Source: Zelopaecilomyces penicillatus
Lineage: Eukaryota > Ascomycota > Sordariomycetes > Hypocreales > Pseudodiploosporaceae
Assembly (NCBI GenBank): GCA_005765155.1
Contig: VCCP01000004.1
Span: forward strand, 5,146,001-5,210,000
Reading direction: 5' to 3'
Length of the DNA stretch: 64,000 nucleotides
Shown here: positions 21,282 through 30,026 of the stretch, one piece after another
Numbering within the stretch: position 1 is the stretch's first letter
How the letters are laid out: each line of letters begins with the position of its first letter
Program-made: the position numbers and the translations under genes
Notes under the pieces: model-generated
The model's input: only the letters and a program-made list of their open reading frames with translations
The model's database searches: none
Told to the model about the DNA's origin: nothing

Positions 21282-22970
21282 ATGGCAACCTTTACCGTGG
21301 GTAGCTACATTGCCAGCCGGCTCTCTCAAATAGGCATCAAGCATTACTTCATGGTTCCAGGGGACTACAACCTCATTCTTCTTGATAGTCTGGAAGCTCA
21401 CCCGGCGTTGACGGGCATCGGATGCACAAATGAACTCAACTGCTCCCTGGCAGCCGAAGGCTATGCTCGCGCCAACGGCATCAGCGTCTGCGTCGTTACC
21501 TACAGCGTGGGTGCATTCTCAGCCTTCAACGGCCTTGCCGGTGCCTATGCGGAAAACCTCCCCGTCATCTTGATCAGCGGAGCCCCCAACACCAACGATG
21601 CCGGCCAGCACTTGCTGCACCACACGCTGGGAGAGTATGACTTCACCTACCAACTGGAAATGGCCAAGAAGATTACCTGCTGCGCCGTGGCCGTGCCGAA
21701 AGCTATCAGCGCTCCAGAATTGATTGACAGAGCCATCCGGACGGCGCTTTTGAAGCGGAAGCCGGTATACATTGAGATACCGACGAATCTGGCCGGAGAG
21801 ATATGCCCCCAACCAGGCCCTATCAGTACTGTAGATGAACCGGCAACGAGCGACGGGCTTGCTGTGGCCGCAGCCGTTGCCAATACCGTCGAGCATCTCA
21901 TGGCTAAGCAGAAACCCATCGTACTCATCGGCCCCAAGGCACGAAGGGCCGGGGCTCACAAGGAATTGCTTCGAGCAGTTGAGGCTCTCGGATGCGCCGT
22001 TGTCCTCCAACCCGCGGCCAAGGGGATCTTTCCCGAGGACCACAGCCAATTCGCCGGCATCTTTTGGGGTCAAGTCAGCTCGCTCGCAGCAGATAGCATT
22101 GTCAACTGGGCGGATATCCTCTTCTGCATCGGCACCGTATTTACGGACTATAGCACCGTGGGCTGGACGGCCACACCAAGCGTTGTGCAAATTGTCGCTG
22201 ACATGGACACGGTGACTACCCCAAGCACCCATTTTGGCCGTGTCCAACTGCACGATTTTCTGTCTGCTCTAGGCGAAGTGTGTAGCTGGAACAACAGCAC
22301 CCTCGTTGAGTATGATCGGCTTCGTCTCGACACCCCCATGGCTCACGTCTCCGGCGGTCAGGAGAAGCTGACCCGAAAGGAGATGATGAGAAAAGTGCAG
22401 ACGGTGCTAACGCCGACAACGACAATCTTTGCTGAAACGGGGGATTCATGGTTCAATGCAATGCAATTGAGGCTCCCACGGGGGGCAGATTTCGAAATCG
22501 AGATGCAATGGGGCCATATTGGGTGGACAGTGCCCGCTTCGTTTGGATACGCGCTGGCAAAGCCGGAGAGGATGGTCATCGTCATGGTGGGCGATGGAGC
22601 GTTCCAAGTAACTGCCCAGGAGGTTTCGCAAATGGTCCGTTATCGAGTGCCCATCATCATGTTGTTGGTCAACAACAGAGGCTATACGATCGAAGTCGAG
22701 ATCCACGATGGCGAGTACAACCGAATCCAGGACTGGGACTATGCACTACTTGTCCAGGCGTTCAAATCGGCCGAAGGCGAAGGGAGTGTCCTGGGTCTCC
22801 ATGCGGATAGCGCCAGCGAGTTTTCAAGTGCTATTGAACGGGCAATTGCACATACTACTGGGCCGACGCTGATTGAGTGTAGAATACATCGAGATGATTG
22901 TAGCAGAGAGCTCATCACATGGGGGCATTTTGTTGCGACAGCCAACAGGCGCCGTCCAACAAGGCATTGA
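21282..22970 (+). CDS. Pyruvate decarboxylase
   Basis: Thiamine-diphosphate enzyme of the cytosol that turns pyruvate into acetaldehyde and CO2. Single exon, 562 residues, the usual length. Key residues are in register with known enzymes: Asp28 (VPGDYN), Glu51 (TNELNC, cofactor activation), the His113-His114 pair (LLHHTLG), the cofactor/metal motif from GDG at 437 to NN at 464-465, and Glu471 (GYTIE). The intact HH pair and GYTIE Glu favour decarboxylase over other members such as indolepyruvate decarboxylase or acetolactate synthase, though substrate is not proven. A housekeeping PDC usually exists elsewhere in such genomes, so this may be a second, condition-specific copy. It pairs with the divergent ADH to give ethanol formation. 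Confidence 0.92.
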   Translation: MATFTVGSYIASRLSQIGIKHYFMVPGDYNLILLDSLEAHPALTGIGCTNELNCSLAAEGYARANGISVCVVTYSVGAFSAFNGLAGAYAENLPVILISGAPNTNDAGQHLLHHTLGEYDFTYQLEMAKKITCCAVAVPKAISAPELIDRAIRTALLKRKPVYIEIPTNLAGEICPQPGPISTVDEPATSDGLAVAAAVANTVEHLMAKQKPIVLIGPKARRAGAHKELLRAVEALGCAVVLQPAAKGIFPEDHSQFAGIFWGQVSSLAADSIVNWADILFCIGTVFTDYSTVGWTATPSVVQIVADMDTVTTPSTHFGRVQLHDFLSALGEVCSWNNSTLVEYDRLRLDTPMAHVSGGQEKLTRKEMMRKVQTVLTPTTTIFAETGDSWFNAMQLRLPRGADFEIEMQWGHIGWTVPASFGYALAKPERMVIVMVGDGAFQVTAQEVSQMVRYRVPIIMLLVNNRGYTIEVEIHDGEYNRIQDWDYALLVQAFKSAEGEGSVLGLHADSASEFSSAIERAIAHTTGPTLIECRIHRDDCSRELITWGHFVATANRRRPTRH

Positions 22971-23135
22971 ACAATGTAAAGATAGGATCGTCCGAGTGTA
23001 GTGTATGGGATTATTGAAAAGAGGAGAAGAAGAAACCACATTGCTATAAAGAATTCATGTGCTGAATGCTGAATGCTGAATATCAATTATAGTATTCAAT
23101 TTAGGTAAAACGTCAATAAATGAACATTGTACATG

Positions 23136-24353
23136 TTAGACATATTCCTCCTGGCCTGCATCTTCTTTGGCCGGGAAGCCAAGAACTGGTATTCTGCTCT
23201 TCTCTTGCCAGTTTCTGCAGACGCGGTCCATCATTCTCTTCAACGACTTTGCTGAATCGGCTATACACACATCCTCATCACTATCCAGCTGCAATTCCAC
23301 AGTCCCTAGGATCCCTTTCCGTCCAAGCACCGCGGGAAGGCTTACACAGCAATCAAACTTTGGGTGCAAATGACTGAGTGGATAGACATTCCGTTTGTCC
23401 AAGGCTATAGCGCAGCAGATGCTAGACACGACGGACCCAATGCCAAACGGACTCGCACCTTTAGCTCGCACAATGCTTTCAGACCGGTACTTGCATTCGT
23501 TGGCCAGGTTGGCCCGATCAACAGCGGCTGGCTCCATCAAGTAGTCGAGGGAAGCTCCGCCAACTTTGGCATTGGACCAAGCCACAACTTGGAAATCCCC
23601 ATGCACTCCCAACACGTGGATATCAATTGAGTTGGGTGCAGCCTAGATATGATAGTAGTCAGTCAGTCAGTCATAGTCAAACGATGTTAGCCCCGCCAAA
23701 AAAAAAAAAAAAAAAAACCCCCGAAAGAAAAGAAAAAGAAAGGGGGAAACGAAATAAGCAGTCATGGCATAATTACCTTGATCCGGTCAGCTAACAACCA
23801 ACGAAGCCGCACCGAGTCCAACAAGGTGCCTGAGCCCAACACTTGGGAAGCCGGTAGTCCCGAGAGCTTCTGTACGAGTGATGTGAGTAAGTCGACAGGG
23901 TTTGAGACCACGAGGACGATGGTATTTGATCCGAATGGCATCATGGCGTCCATGACGTTTCGAACAATGGAAATATTTCGAAAGGTATAGTCCAAGCTGG
24001 TTTGGCCTAAAAAGGAGGCATGACATGTTATTCATTGAATACATCCCGGCCCACACAGAAAAAGATTCCTACATACCTAGAGAATGCTTGGATCCTGCAG
24101 TAATGACCACAATGTCACACTGGCCCGCCTCACGGTGCGTGGCGGCTCGCACCCGAGTTCCGCTGTTGCTGCTATATGCCACATCAGTGAGGTCGCATAC
24201 CTGGCCGGTTCGCAGATCCACGTCTGTTTCTACAAGGAGCAGCTCGCTCGCAATGGAGCTCAGAATGAGGGCGTAGGCAGCCGCGCCGCCAACCTGGCCA
24301 ACACCGACAATGGCGATGCGGGGAAGCCAGTTGGTGGGCATTTCGGTGGACAT
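23136..24353 (-). CDS. L-lactate dehydrogenase-like protein with altered substrate loop
   Basis: NAD-dependent 2-hydroxyacid dehydrogenase of the LDH/MDH family. Three exons, 24353..24077, 24006..23777 and 23642..23136, join in frame to give 337 residues. Introns start GTATGT and GTAATT and end TTTAG and CTAG. The Rossmann motif is GVGQVGGA. The substrate Arg171/Asp168 pair is present (LLDSVRLR), and the catalytic His is in GVHGDF, where GEHGDS is usual. The mobile loop is unusual: it reads TAGSKHSLGQTSLDY where LDHs have a Gln and then Arg before LDLV. By my alignment Gln102 is Ser91 and Arg109 is Ser96 here. Lactate formation is therefore likely from context but not certain. The short 3' spacer to PDC (165 bases) is convergent. 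Intron 2 holds a 20-base A/T homopolymer. Confidence 0.85.
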
Positions 24354-25104
24354 TCTTCGTTTATGGATTTGATTTTCGACTGGATGGACTGGAATGGAAT
24401 GGTGTTTTTGACAATGCCTTATATTCTATGCGCGATGCCCTTTTATTCCAACGTGCTATCATGGCTAGTCTGCAAACAACAAATATAGTACCAAGCCATG
24501 ATTTGGTGTTTGGCGGCGTCATGTGTTTTTATTTTGTTTATATCACATCACCAACTGTTGCATCGTTGAAACCCAAATGGCGTGATATGTTGTCCTGGCC
24601 AGTTCCATGGTCTGATTATGACGGGTATGTACCAAGGTTGCTCAGCCCAATATAGGTAGGTATTCATAACTACATACAGTATATATGCTGATAACAACAG
24701 CCAGTCAGTTATCTAATTTCTCGAAAGCTGGTGCCGACAGTCGCAACTTGCACCCGGGCAACTATATTACTTAATAAGGGAAAAAGTTTCAGCTGTTGTG
24801 TGACGTGATACGTACGTGATCTAGAAGGGGAGGTGTCAAAACACGAGGTGAATATAAATACATAGCAATAAGGCGGGGATATGGTGTGACAATGCCGACT
24901 GCCTATAGTTATGCTAGATCGATTTCTCAGCCAACACACGTGTTTACAAAGTGATTTGCGTGCGTGCTGATGGTTATTCCCGTTTGTGCATAAAAGTTCA
25001 TTGCAGTGCCGCCTTGGGAAAGTCTTGTGATCTACATCCAACCGTTGCATACTAGCAGCAAAGTCAGGAGATTCAAAACGAAATGCTATATTGAAACCAT
25101 CGAA
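24354..25104. promoter_or_regulatory. Shared divergent promoter of LDH and IF1
   Basis: 751 bases with no gene. It contains a palindromic E-box, an SRE-like GTCACACCAT on the minus strand at 24881-24890, and TATA-like AATATAAATA near 24850. A second divergent promoter inside the same island is consistent with joint regulation. Confidence 0.55.
24937..24942. promoter_or_regulatory. Palindromic E-box (CACGTG in ACACGTGT)
   Basis: Perfect CACGTG core, the classic bHLH target, about 165 bases before the IF1 start. Confidence 0.4.
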
Positions 25105-25603
25105 ATGCTCCGTACAGCCTTCCACAGAGTAGCAGATATACAGCCGCTACTTCTTGCGTCTAGCACTTCATTTCGTTCAATGTCCGCTGGAGATACTGGT
25201 GCGCCGCCCAAGACGGGTGGTCAAGGGTGAGTTGCTTGCTACCTACCCACTTATCAGTATCAGTATCAGTAGTATCTACCACTTGGGTTGGAGCGAAGCC
25301 CCTTGTTCTTATCAACTGCTAACCGGCTGGTGGCTGCTTAGAGACGCTTTCCAGCAGCGTGAGAAAGCCAATGAGAATTACATGATTCATCAGCGTGAGA
25401 GGGAGAAGCTCCTTGACTGGAAGAAGAAGCAGCAGTTTGCTGAGCAACAACGCCGGACCCTAGTCTATCCCAAAGAGTATGCCCTTTTGCGTGTTCCTCA
25501 ATACCAGATATCTTTCATATGCTAATGAGCACCTTTTTTGCTCCTTGGTAGTAGTAGTGAAGGAACAGCCAAAGACCAGGGCAACAGCTTGTCATCAACT
25601 TGA
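25105..25603 (+). CDS. INH1: Mitochondrial F1-ATPase inhibitor, IF1 family
   Basis: Small basic matrix protein that blocks ATP hydrolysis by F1Fo-ATP synthase when the proton gradient collapses, as in anoxia. Three exons, 25105..25226, 25342..25476 and 25552..25603, join in frame to give 102 residues; the frame of exon 2 also stays open to a TAA at 25523-25525 if intron 2 is retained. The first 25 or so residues look like a mitochondrial presequence (MLRTAFHRVADIQ). Then comes the family signature: GDTGAPPKTGG, and a long charged helix DAFQQREKANENYMIHQR followed by EREKLLDWKKKQQ. The final exon has three tandem in-frame acceptors (TAGTAGTAG), and the C-terminus is short and Ser-rich rather than a long coiled coil. 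It is divergent from LDH and lies ahead of PEP synthase. The symbol follows yeast; it may be a second copy in this genome. Confidence 0.85.
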
Positions 25604-26315
25604 TAATGTCACTAGTTGGCTGTACTAGAGAGTCACCCAAATGATAATACATACTTGCTTAATGTGATATCAAAAAACCTTTTTTTGTGAAACTTGAAAC
25701 AGCAATGAATGAATAGTCTTTGCCCAACTATCCAAAGGGGGCATGGCCTATCCATCCATCTATCCATCCATCCATCCATCCAAGCCCCCCCCTTTAATGT
25801 TAATAGATCATGCTTGTATGTCGATATTAAATACCATGACTTGCTTGTCTTGGTTTGTTCTTTTCTCTTTTTTCTTTCTGTTTGCTTGTATACGGCATGT
25901 CACGTCATTATTAGTGGGCTGATTGTTATGAATGTATATTGCAGGCTCAATAAAGCGATTTCGCTATACAAGGGTTTATTACTCTGGTATATACAGATAA
26001 CCAAGAATTATCATAGCTGTTTCCATCTAGTATAGTCTACTTTAATTTTGCTTGTTTATTTTCCGAGCGATGATGTTGCCAGCCCTCTACTTTATCCACA
26101 CACATATATATACACATACACACACACATATATATATAGGCTGCTCTATTCTTCTCTATTCTGTTCAGACATAATCGACTATAGGAACTTGCCAACGCAG
26201 AGCATCTACCGAATCTCTTACCAGGTTGGAATCACTTCGAGATTGTCATAACCAACAACCCAGCCTAACTCAACGCCTCCCAACACACACACAGCCTCAA
26301 CTAAAGAAAGAAAGG
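25604..26315. other. Upstream region of PEP synthase
   Basis: No gene seen. It contains ATCC tetranucleotide repeats at about 25749-25782 and mixed CA/TA repeats at about 26098-26140. TCACGTCA lies near 25900. Confidence 0.5.
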
Positions 26316-28754
26316 ATGAGCAGCAGCAGCAGCCCTGTTGTTATTGTTGATGGTGATGATGGGATCAATGTTGATGCGCCGTTTACTCGTGATTTTAAGC
26401 ATCTGTCACGCAGTGATGGCCCCTCAGTCGGGGGAAAGAATTCTTCCCTTGGCGAGATGATCAGTGCCCTGGGAGCCAAAGGAATCGCCGTGCCACCTGG
26501 GTTTGCTACCACCTCAAGCCTGTACTGGCACTACGTCGACTCCAATGGCATCCGAGGCCGAATCGCCGCCCTGATGACGGAATGGCAGCTCGGAAAGCTG
26601 GATCTTGTCGACGCCGGCCAAATGGTTCGCCGTCTGTTTCTCCGCGGCAACTGGCCAGCAGATGCAGAAGCTGCCATTCGACATGCATACCACGAGCTTT
26701 CGGCCAAGGAAGGGGTCGAGGAGCTGAGCGTTGCCGTGAGGTCTAGTGCGACGGCGGAAGACTTGCCCGACGCGAGCTTTGCCGGTCAGCAGGAATCCTA
26801 CTTGAATATCGTGGGCGGAGACGCCGTGCTGAATGCCTGCCGTCGCTGCTTTGCTTCCCTCTTCACTGACCGAGCCATCAGCTACCGCCAGGTCAAGGGC
26901 TTCAATCACATGAGCGTGGCTCTCTCCATTGGCGTGCAGCGCATGGTCCGGTCCGATGTCGGTGGCTCCGGCGTCATGTTCTCCATTGACACGGAGAGCG
27001 GCTTCGACAAGGTCGTTCTCATCAACGCATCATGGGGGCTCGGCGAGCAGGTCGTACAGGGAACTGTCAACCCCGATGAATACCAGGTCTTCAAGCCGCT
27101 GTTGTGCCACAACCACTTGGTCCCCATTCTCGAAAAAAGACTGGGGGACAAGGCCATCAAGTCCGTCTACGGGGACGAGAAACAGATGCAGACTCGCAAC
27201 GTGGCTACCTCACAGGCAGAGCGAGACACGTTTGTGCTCAAGGACAAGGAAATCCTCCAGCTGGCGCGCTGGGCCTGCACCATTGAGGAGCATTACGGGT
27301 GTCCAATGGACATGGAATGGGCCAAAGATGGCATCACGGGGGCGCTCTATGTTGTCCAGGCTCGGCCGGAGACGGTGCATTCGCGCCGTGACGCGGCCGT
27401 GTTCAGGACGTACCAAGTCGACAGCAAGGGCCGGGTGCTCATCACCGGCCTTGCGGTGGGCGACGCGGCGGTCTCGGGCCGGATTTGCCTCATCGAGTCC
27501 GCGAAGGACATTGACAAGTTTGTGGACGGTTCGATCCTCGTGACTGAGGCGACCGACCCGGACTGGGTCCCTATGATGAAGCGAGCGGCGGCTATTGTGA
27601 CGGATCATGGCGGGCGCACGTCGCATGCCGCCATCGTCAGCCGCGAGCTCGGGCTCCCGGGCGTGGTCGGGACGGGCAATGCGACCTACGTGCTGCACAG
27701 CGGCCAGGACGTCACCGTGTCCTGCGCCGAGGGCGACCGTGGTTTCGTCTACGAAGGCATCTCGCGGATTGAAACGCAGACGCTGCAGCTTGCGGCACTG
27801 CCTGACACGCGCACCAACATCATGCTCAACCTCTCGAATCCAGGGGCTGCCTACCGCTGGTGGCGGCTCCCCGCCGACGGCATCGGCCTCGCCCGCATGG
27901 AGTTTGTCGTCAGCAACGCGATCCAGATCCATCCCATGGCGCTGGTTCACTTTGACAGGCTGCTAGATTCAGGGGCCCGGCGAGACATTGCCCGGCTGAC
28001 GGCCGGATACAACACCAAGCCCGACTACTTCATCGACAAGCTGGCGCACGGCCTGGCCGTCCTCTGCGCCGCCGCCTACCCCAAGCCGGCCATCATCCGC
28101 ATGAGCGACTTCAAGACGAATGAGTATGCCGGCCTCCTGGGCGGCGCCGAGTTTGAGCTGGACGAGGAAAACCCCATGCTTGGCTTCCGCGGCGCCTCGC
28201 GCTACTACTCGCCGCGGTACAGGGACGGGTTTGCCCTCGAGTGCCGCGCCATCAAGCGGCTGCGCGAGGAGATTGGGCTAACCAACGCCATTGTCATGAT
28301 ACCCTTTTGCCGGACGGTCAGCGAGGCCAAGAAAGTCCTGGCCGTCATGGCTGAAAACGGGCTCCGGCGTGGCGAAGACGGCGACCTCGAGGTCTACGTC
28401 ATGTGTGAAATCCCATCCAACGTCATTCTGGCCGAGGCCTTTGCCGACCTCTTTGACGGCTTCTCCATTGGCTCCAATGACCTGACCCAGCTGACCTTGG
28501 GCATAGACCGCGACTCGGGCGAGCTGGCCGACCTCTTTGACGAGCAAGACGAGGCAGTCAAGTGGATGATTGCCCATGTCATTGCCGTCGCCCGTGCCAA
28601 GGGCCGCAAGATTGGCATATGTGGACAGGCTCCCAGTGACCATCCCGAGTTTGCCAAGTTCCTGGTCGACGCCGGCATTGATTCCATCTCGGTGAGCCCC
28701 AGCAGTTTTGCTGCTGTCCAGAGACACGTGGTAATGAGCGAGCAAGCTGGATGA
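26316..28754 (+). CDS. ppsA: Phosphoenolpyruvate synthase (pyruvate, water dikinase)
   Basis: Makes phosphoenolpyruvate from pyruvate and ATP, with AMP and phosphate as by-products; it lets carbon flow back towards sugars. Single exon, 812 residues. The ATG at 26316 (MSSSSSP) is chosen because the frame further upstream has no ATG. Domain order is typical of the bacterial enzyme. The N-terminal ATP-binding part contains VGGKNSSLGEM near residue 40. The swivelling phosphohistidine domain has GGRTSHAAIVSRELG with His437. The C-terminal PEP/pyruvate domain has ARMEFVVSN, CEIPSN, SIGSNDLTQLTLGIDRDS and GICGQAPSD with Cys769. All catalytic residues are present. The gene is intronless and visibly richer in G+C than its flanks, and this enzyme is uncommon in fungi, so acquisition from bacteria at some point is likely. 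Confidence 0.9.
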   Translation: MSSSSSPVVIVDGDDGINVDAPFTRDFKHLSRSDGPSVGGKNSSLGEMISALGAKGIAVPPGFATTSSLYWHYVDSNGIRGRIAALMTEWQLGKLDLVDAGQMVRRLFLRGNWPADAEAAIRHAYHELSAKEGVEELSVAVRSSATAEDLPDASFAGQQESYLNIVGGDAVLNACRRCFASLFTDRAISYRQVKGFNHMSVALSIGVQRMVRSDVGGSGVMFSIDTESGFDKVVLINASWGLGEQVVQGTVNPDEYQVFKPLLCHNHLVPILEKRLGDKAIKSVYGDEKQMQTRNVATSQAERDTFVLKDKEILQLARWACTIEEHYGCPMDMEWAKDGITGALYVVQARPETVHSRRDAAVFRTYQVDSKGRVLITGLAVGDAAVSGRICLIESAKDIDKFVDGSILVTEATDPDWVPMMKRAAAIVTDHGGRTSHAAIVSRELGLPGVVGTGNATYVLHSGQDVTVSCAEGDRGFVYEGISRIETQTLQLAALPDTRTNIMLNLSNPGAAYRWWRLPADGIGLARMEFVVSNAIQIHPMALVHFDRLLDSGARRDIARLTAGYNTKPDYFIDKLAHGLAVLCAAAYPKPAIIRMSDFKTNEYAGLLGGAEFELDEENPMLGFRGASRYYSPRYRDGFALECRAIKRLREEIGLTNAIVMIPFCRTVSEAKKVLAVMAENGLRRGEDGDLEVYVMCEIPSNVILAEAFADLFDGFSIGSNDLTQLTLGIDRDSGELADLFDEQDEAVKWMIAHVIAVARAKGRKIGICGQAPSDHPEFAKFLVDAGIDSISVSPSSFAAVQRHVVMSEQAG

Positions 28755-29099
28755 CATGACATGAGTGAGTGATGAAGGAACGGGCTTAGCTGTGGGTAGT
28801 GGGTATTGAGCGATTGGATTGGGTTTGGGGGGTGTTTGTATTTTACTTTTCATGTTGAGCAATGGGCTCTGTCTTCACGCAGGTTTTCGGGTGTTTCAAG
28901 TCGATATGCCATTTAGTGAAGTCGTCTGATATTAATTCAAACAGGATTTAACTATTTATGAACTTGATCATCATTCCATCATTCCGTCATTATCCAATCC
29001 AAAAGACATAATAATGGCTAGAGAATAATACAAGCTCGTTCCAGCCATGCATTTCCAACAACGCCCCCTTTTTTTCTTTTCTTTTTTTTCCCCCATCAA
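28755..29099. other. Convergent spacer
   Basis: 345 bases between the PEP synthase and bHLH genes; a T-rich stretch near 29066-29090 lies at the 3' end of the bHLH gene. No gene seen. Confidence 0.6.
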
Positions 29100-30026
29100 T
29101 CAATCCAGATATAATGTCATTGGAGGCACTGGTAACAGTGTATTCCATTCAGGGCATTCTATTGAATAAAAACAACAGCCTCCATTGACATGGTGCGCGC
29201 CGTCAACTTCCGCCGCGCCTCGTATGATCGCATCGGGGTGGTCACTTATGGATTGCTCGACTTTGTGCTTCAGCAAGCGATTCTGCGAGTTCAAGTCCAA
29301 AATCCTCTGCTGCGCCAGATCCAGCACCGAGGCCTTTGTCAAGCTTCCCATTCCAGCCTTGGTCCATAGCGCACATCGATCCTTGCCTTCCGAGTCTTCC
29401 AAAGCGGCAATGAGCTGTTCGAAATAGTCGTTCAACCGATCCCGATATTTCTTTTCCACGTCATTGTGTCGGACGCGCCTTTGTCCCCGTTTTTTTGTGC
29501 TTGTGGCCCGGTCACGCAGTCTTGGCAACTTCTTGGTTGATTTCCTAGCCTGGCACTGTTCTTGTTGTTGATGATGCTGCTGCTGATGCTGATGCTGATG
29601 CTGCTGAAGTCTTGATCCAGCAGCGGCCGCTGTAGACACGAGGCAATCGCTGCCCTGGTCCATTGTATCCTGGGGCCATGGCTCGTTGATACTGCCAGTT
29701 GGGGAGTTGGCAAAGTGAATCAGAGAAGAGCAGTTGCGCTGATCTGTGAATGCTATGCTCAAGTCATCCGATGTCGTGGCCGAAGCGGGCTGAGACAGTG
29801 ATGTAAAGCCCAGGTCTTGGATGTCAGACAGCAAAGAGGGCGACAAGTATGGCCTGTCGTTTGAATCTGGTATCCAAGGCACAGGCATGGCGCTGTAATT
29901 ATGAATCGAATTCATGTTCCTGGGTGCCCAGAGAAAATGATGGAGGCTAAATGATGAACCGTGATTGTGATTTGAATTGTGGTGTGTGTCTTGCTGTCTG
30001 TGCCTTCTTCTTCTGAATTCACCCAT
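29100..30026 (-). CDS. bHLH transcription factor with SREBP-type basic region, soluble
   Basis: 308 residues, single exon; the start is the ATG at 30026. An N-terminal half rich in Ser/Asn/His includes a Gln/His run near residues 138-155 and then a nuclear-signal-like basic stretch (TKKLPRLRD, TKKRGQRR). The bHLH domain follows at about 185-255: RHNDVEKKYRDRLNDYFEQL, an extended loop, then LTKASVLDLAQQRILDL. The basic region has Tyr in KKYR where ordinary bHLH proteins have Arg; this Tyr is the hallmark of SREBPs, which bind sterol elements as well as E-boxes and control hypoxia responses in several fungi. Unlike SREBPs it has no membrane segments and should enter the nucleus directly. Being at the edge of the fermentation genes, it is a candidate local regulator. 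Confidence 0.85.
   Translation of the reverse strand: MGEFRRRRHRQQDTHHNSNHNHGSSFSLHHFLWAPRNMNSIHNYSAMPVPWIPDSNDRPYLSPSLLSDIQDLGFTSLSQPASATTSDDLSIAFTDQRNCSSLIHFANSPTGSINEPWPQDTMDQGSDCLVSTAAAAGSRLQQHQHQHQQQHHQQQEQCQARKSTKKLPRLRDRATSTKKRGQRRVRHNDVEKKYRDRLNDYFEQLIAALEDSEGKDRCALWTKAGMGSLTKASVLDLAQQRILDLNSQNRLLKHKVEQSISDHPDAIIRGAAEVDGAHHVNGGCCFYSIECPEWNTLLPVPPMTLYLD

Noticed and set aside
26226..26315. N-terminal extension of PEP synthase from 26226
   Set aside because: The extension starts without ATG; the first ATG is at 26316 and gives a normal N-terminus.
27210..27950. 246-codon frame antisense to PEP synthase
   Set aside because: Shadow of a high-G+C coding region; no independent evidence.
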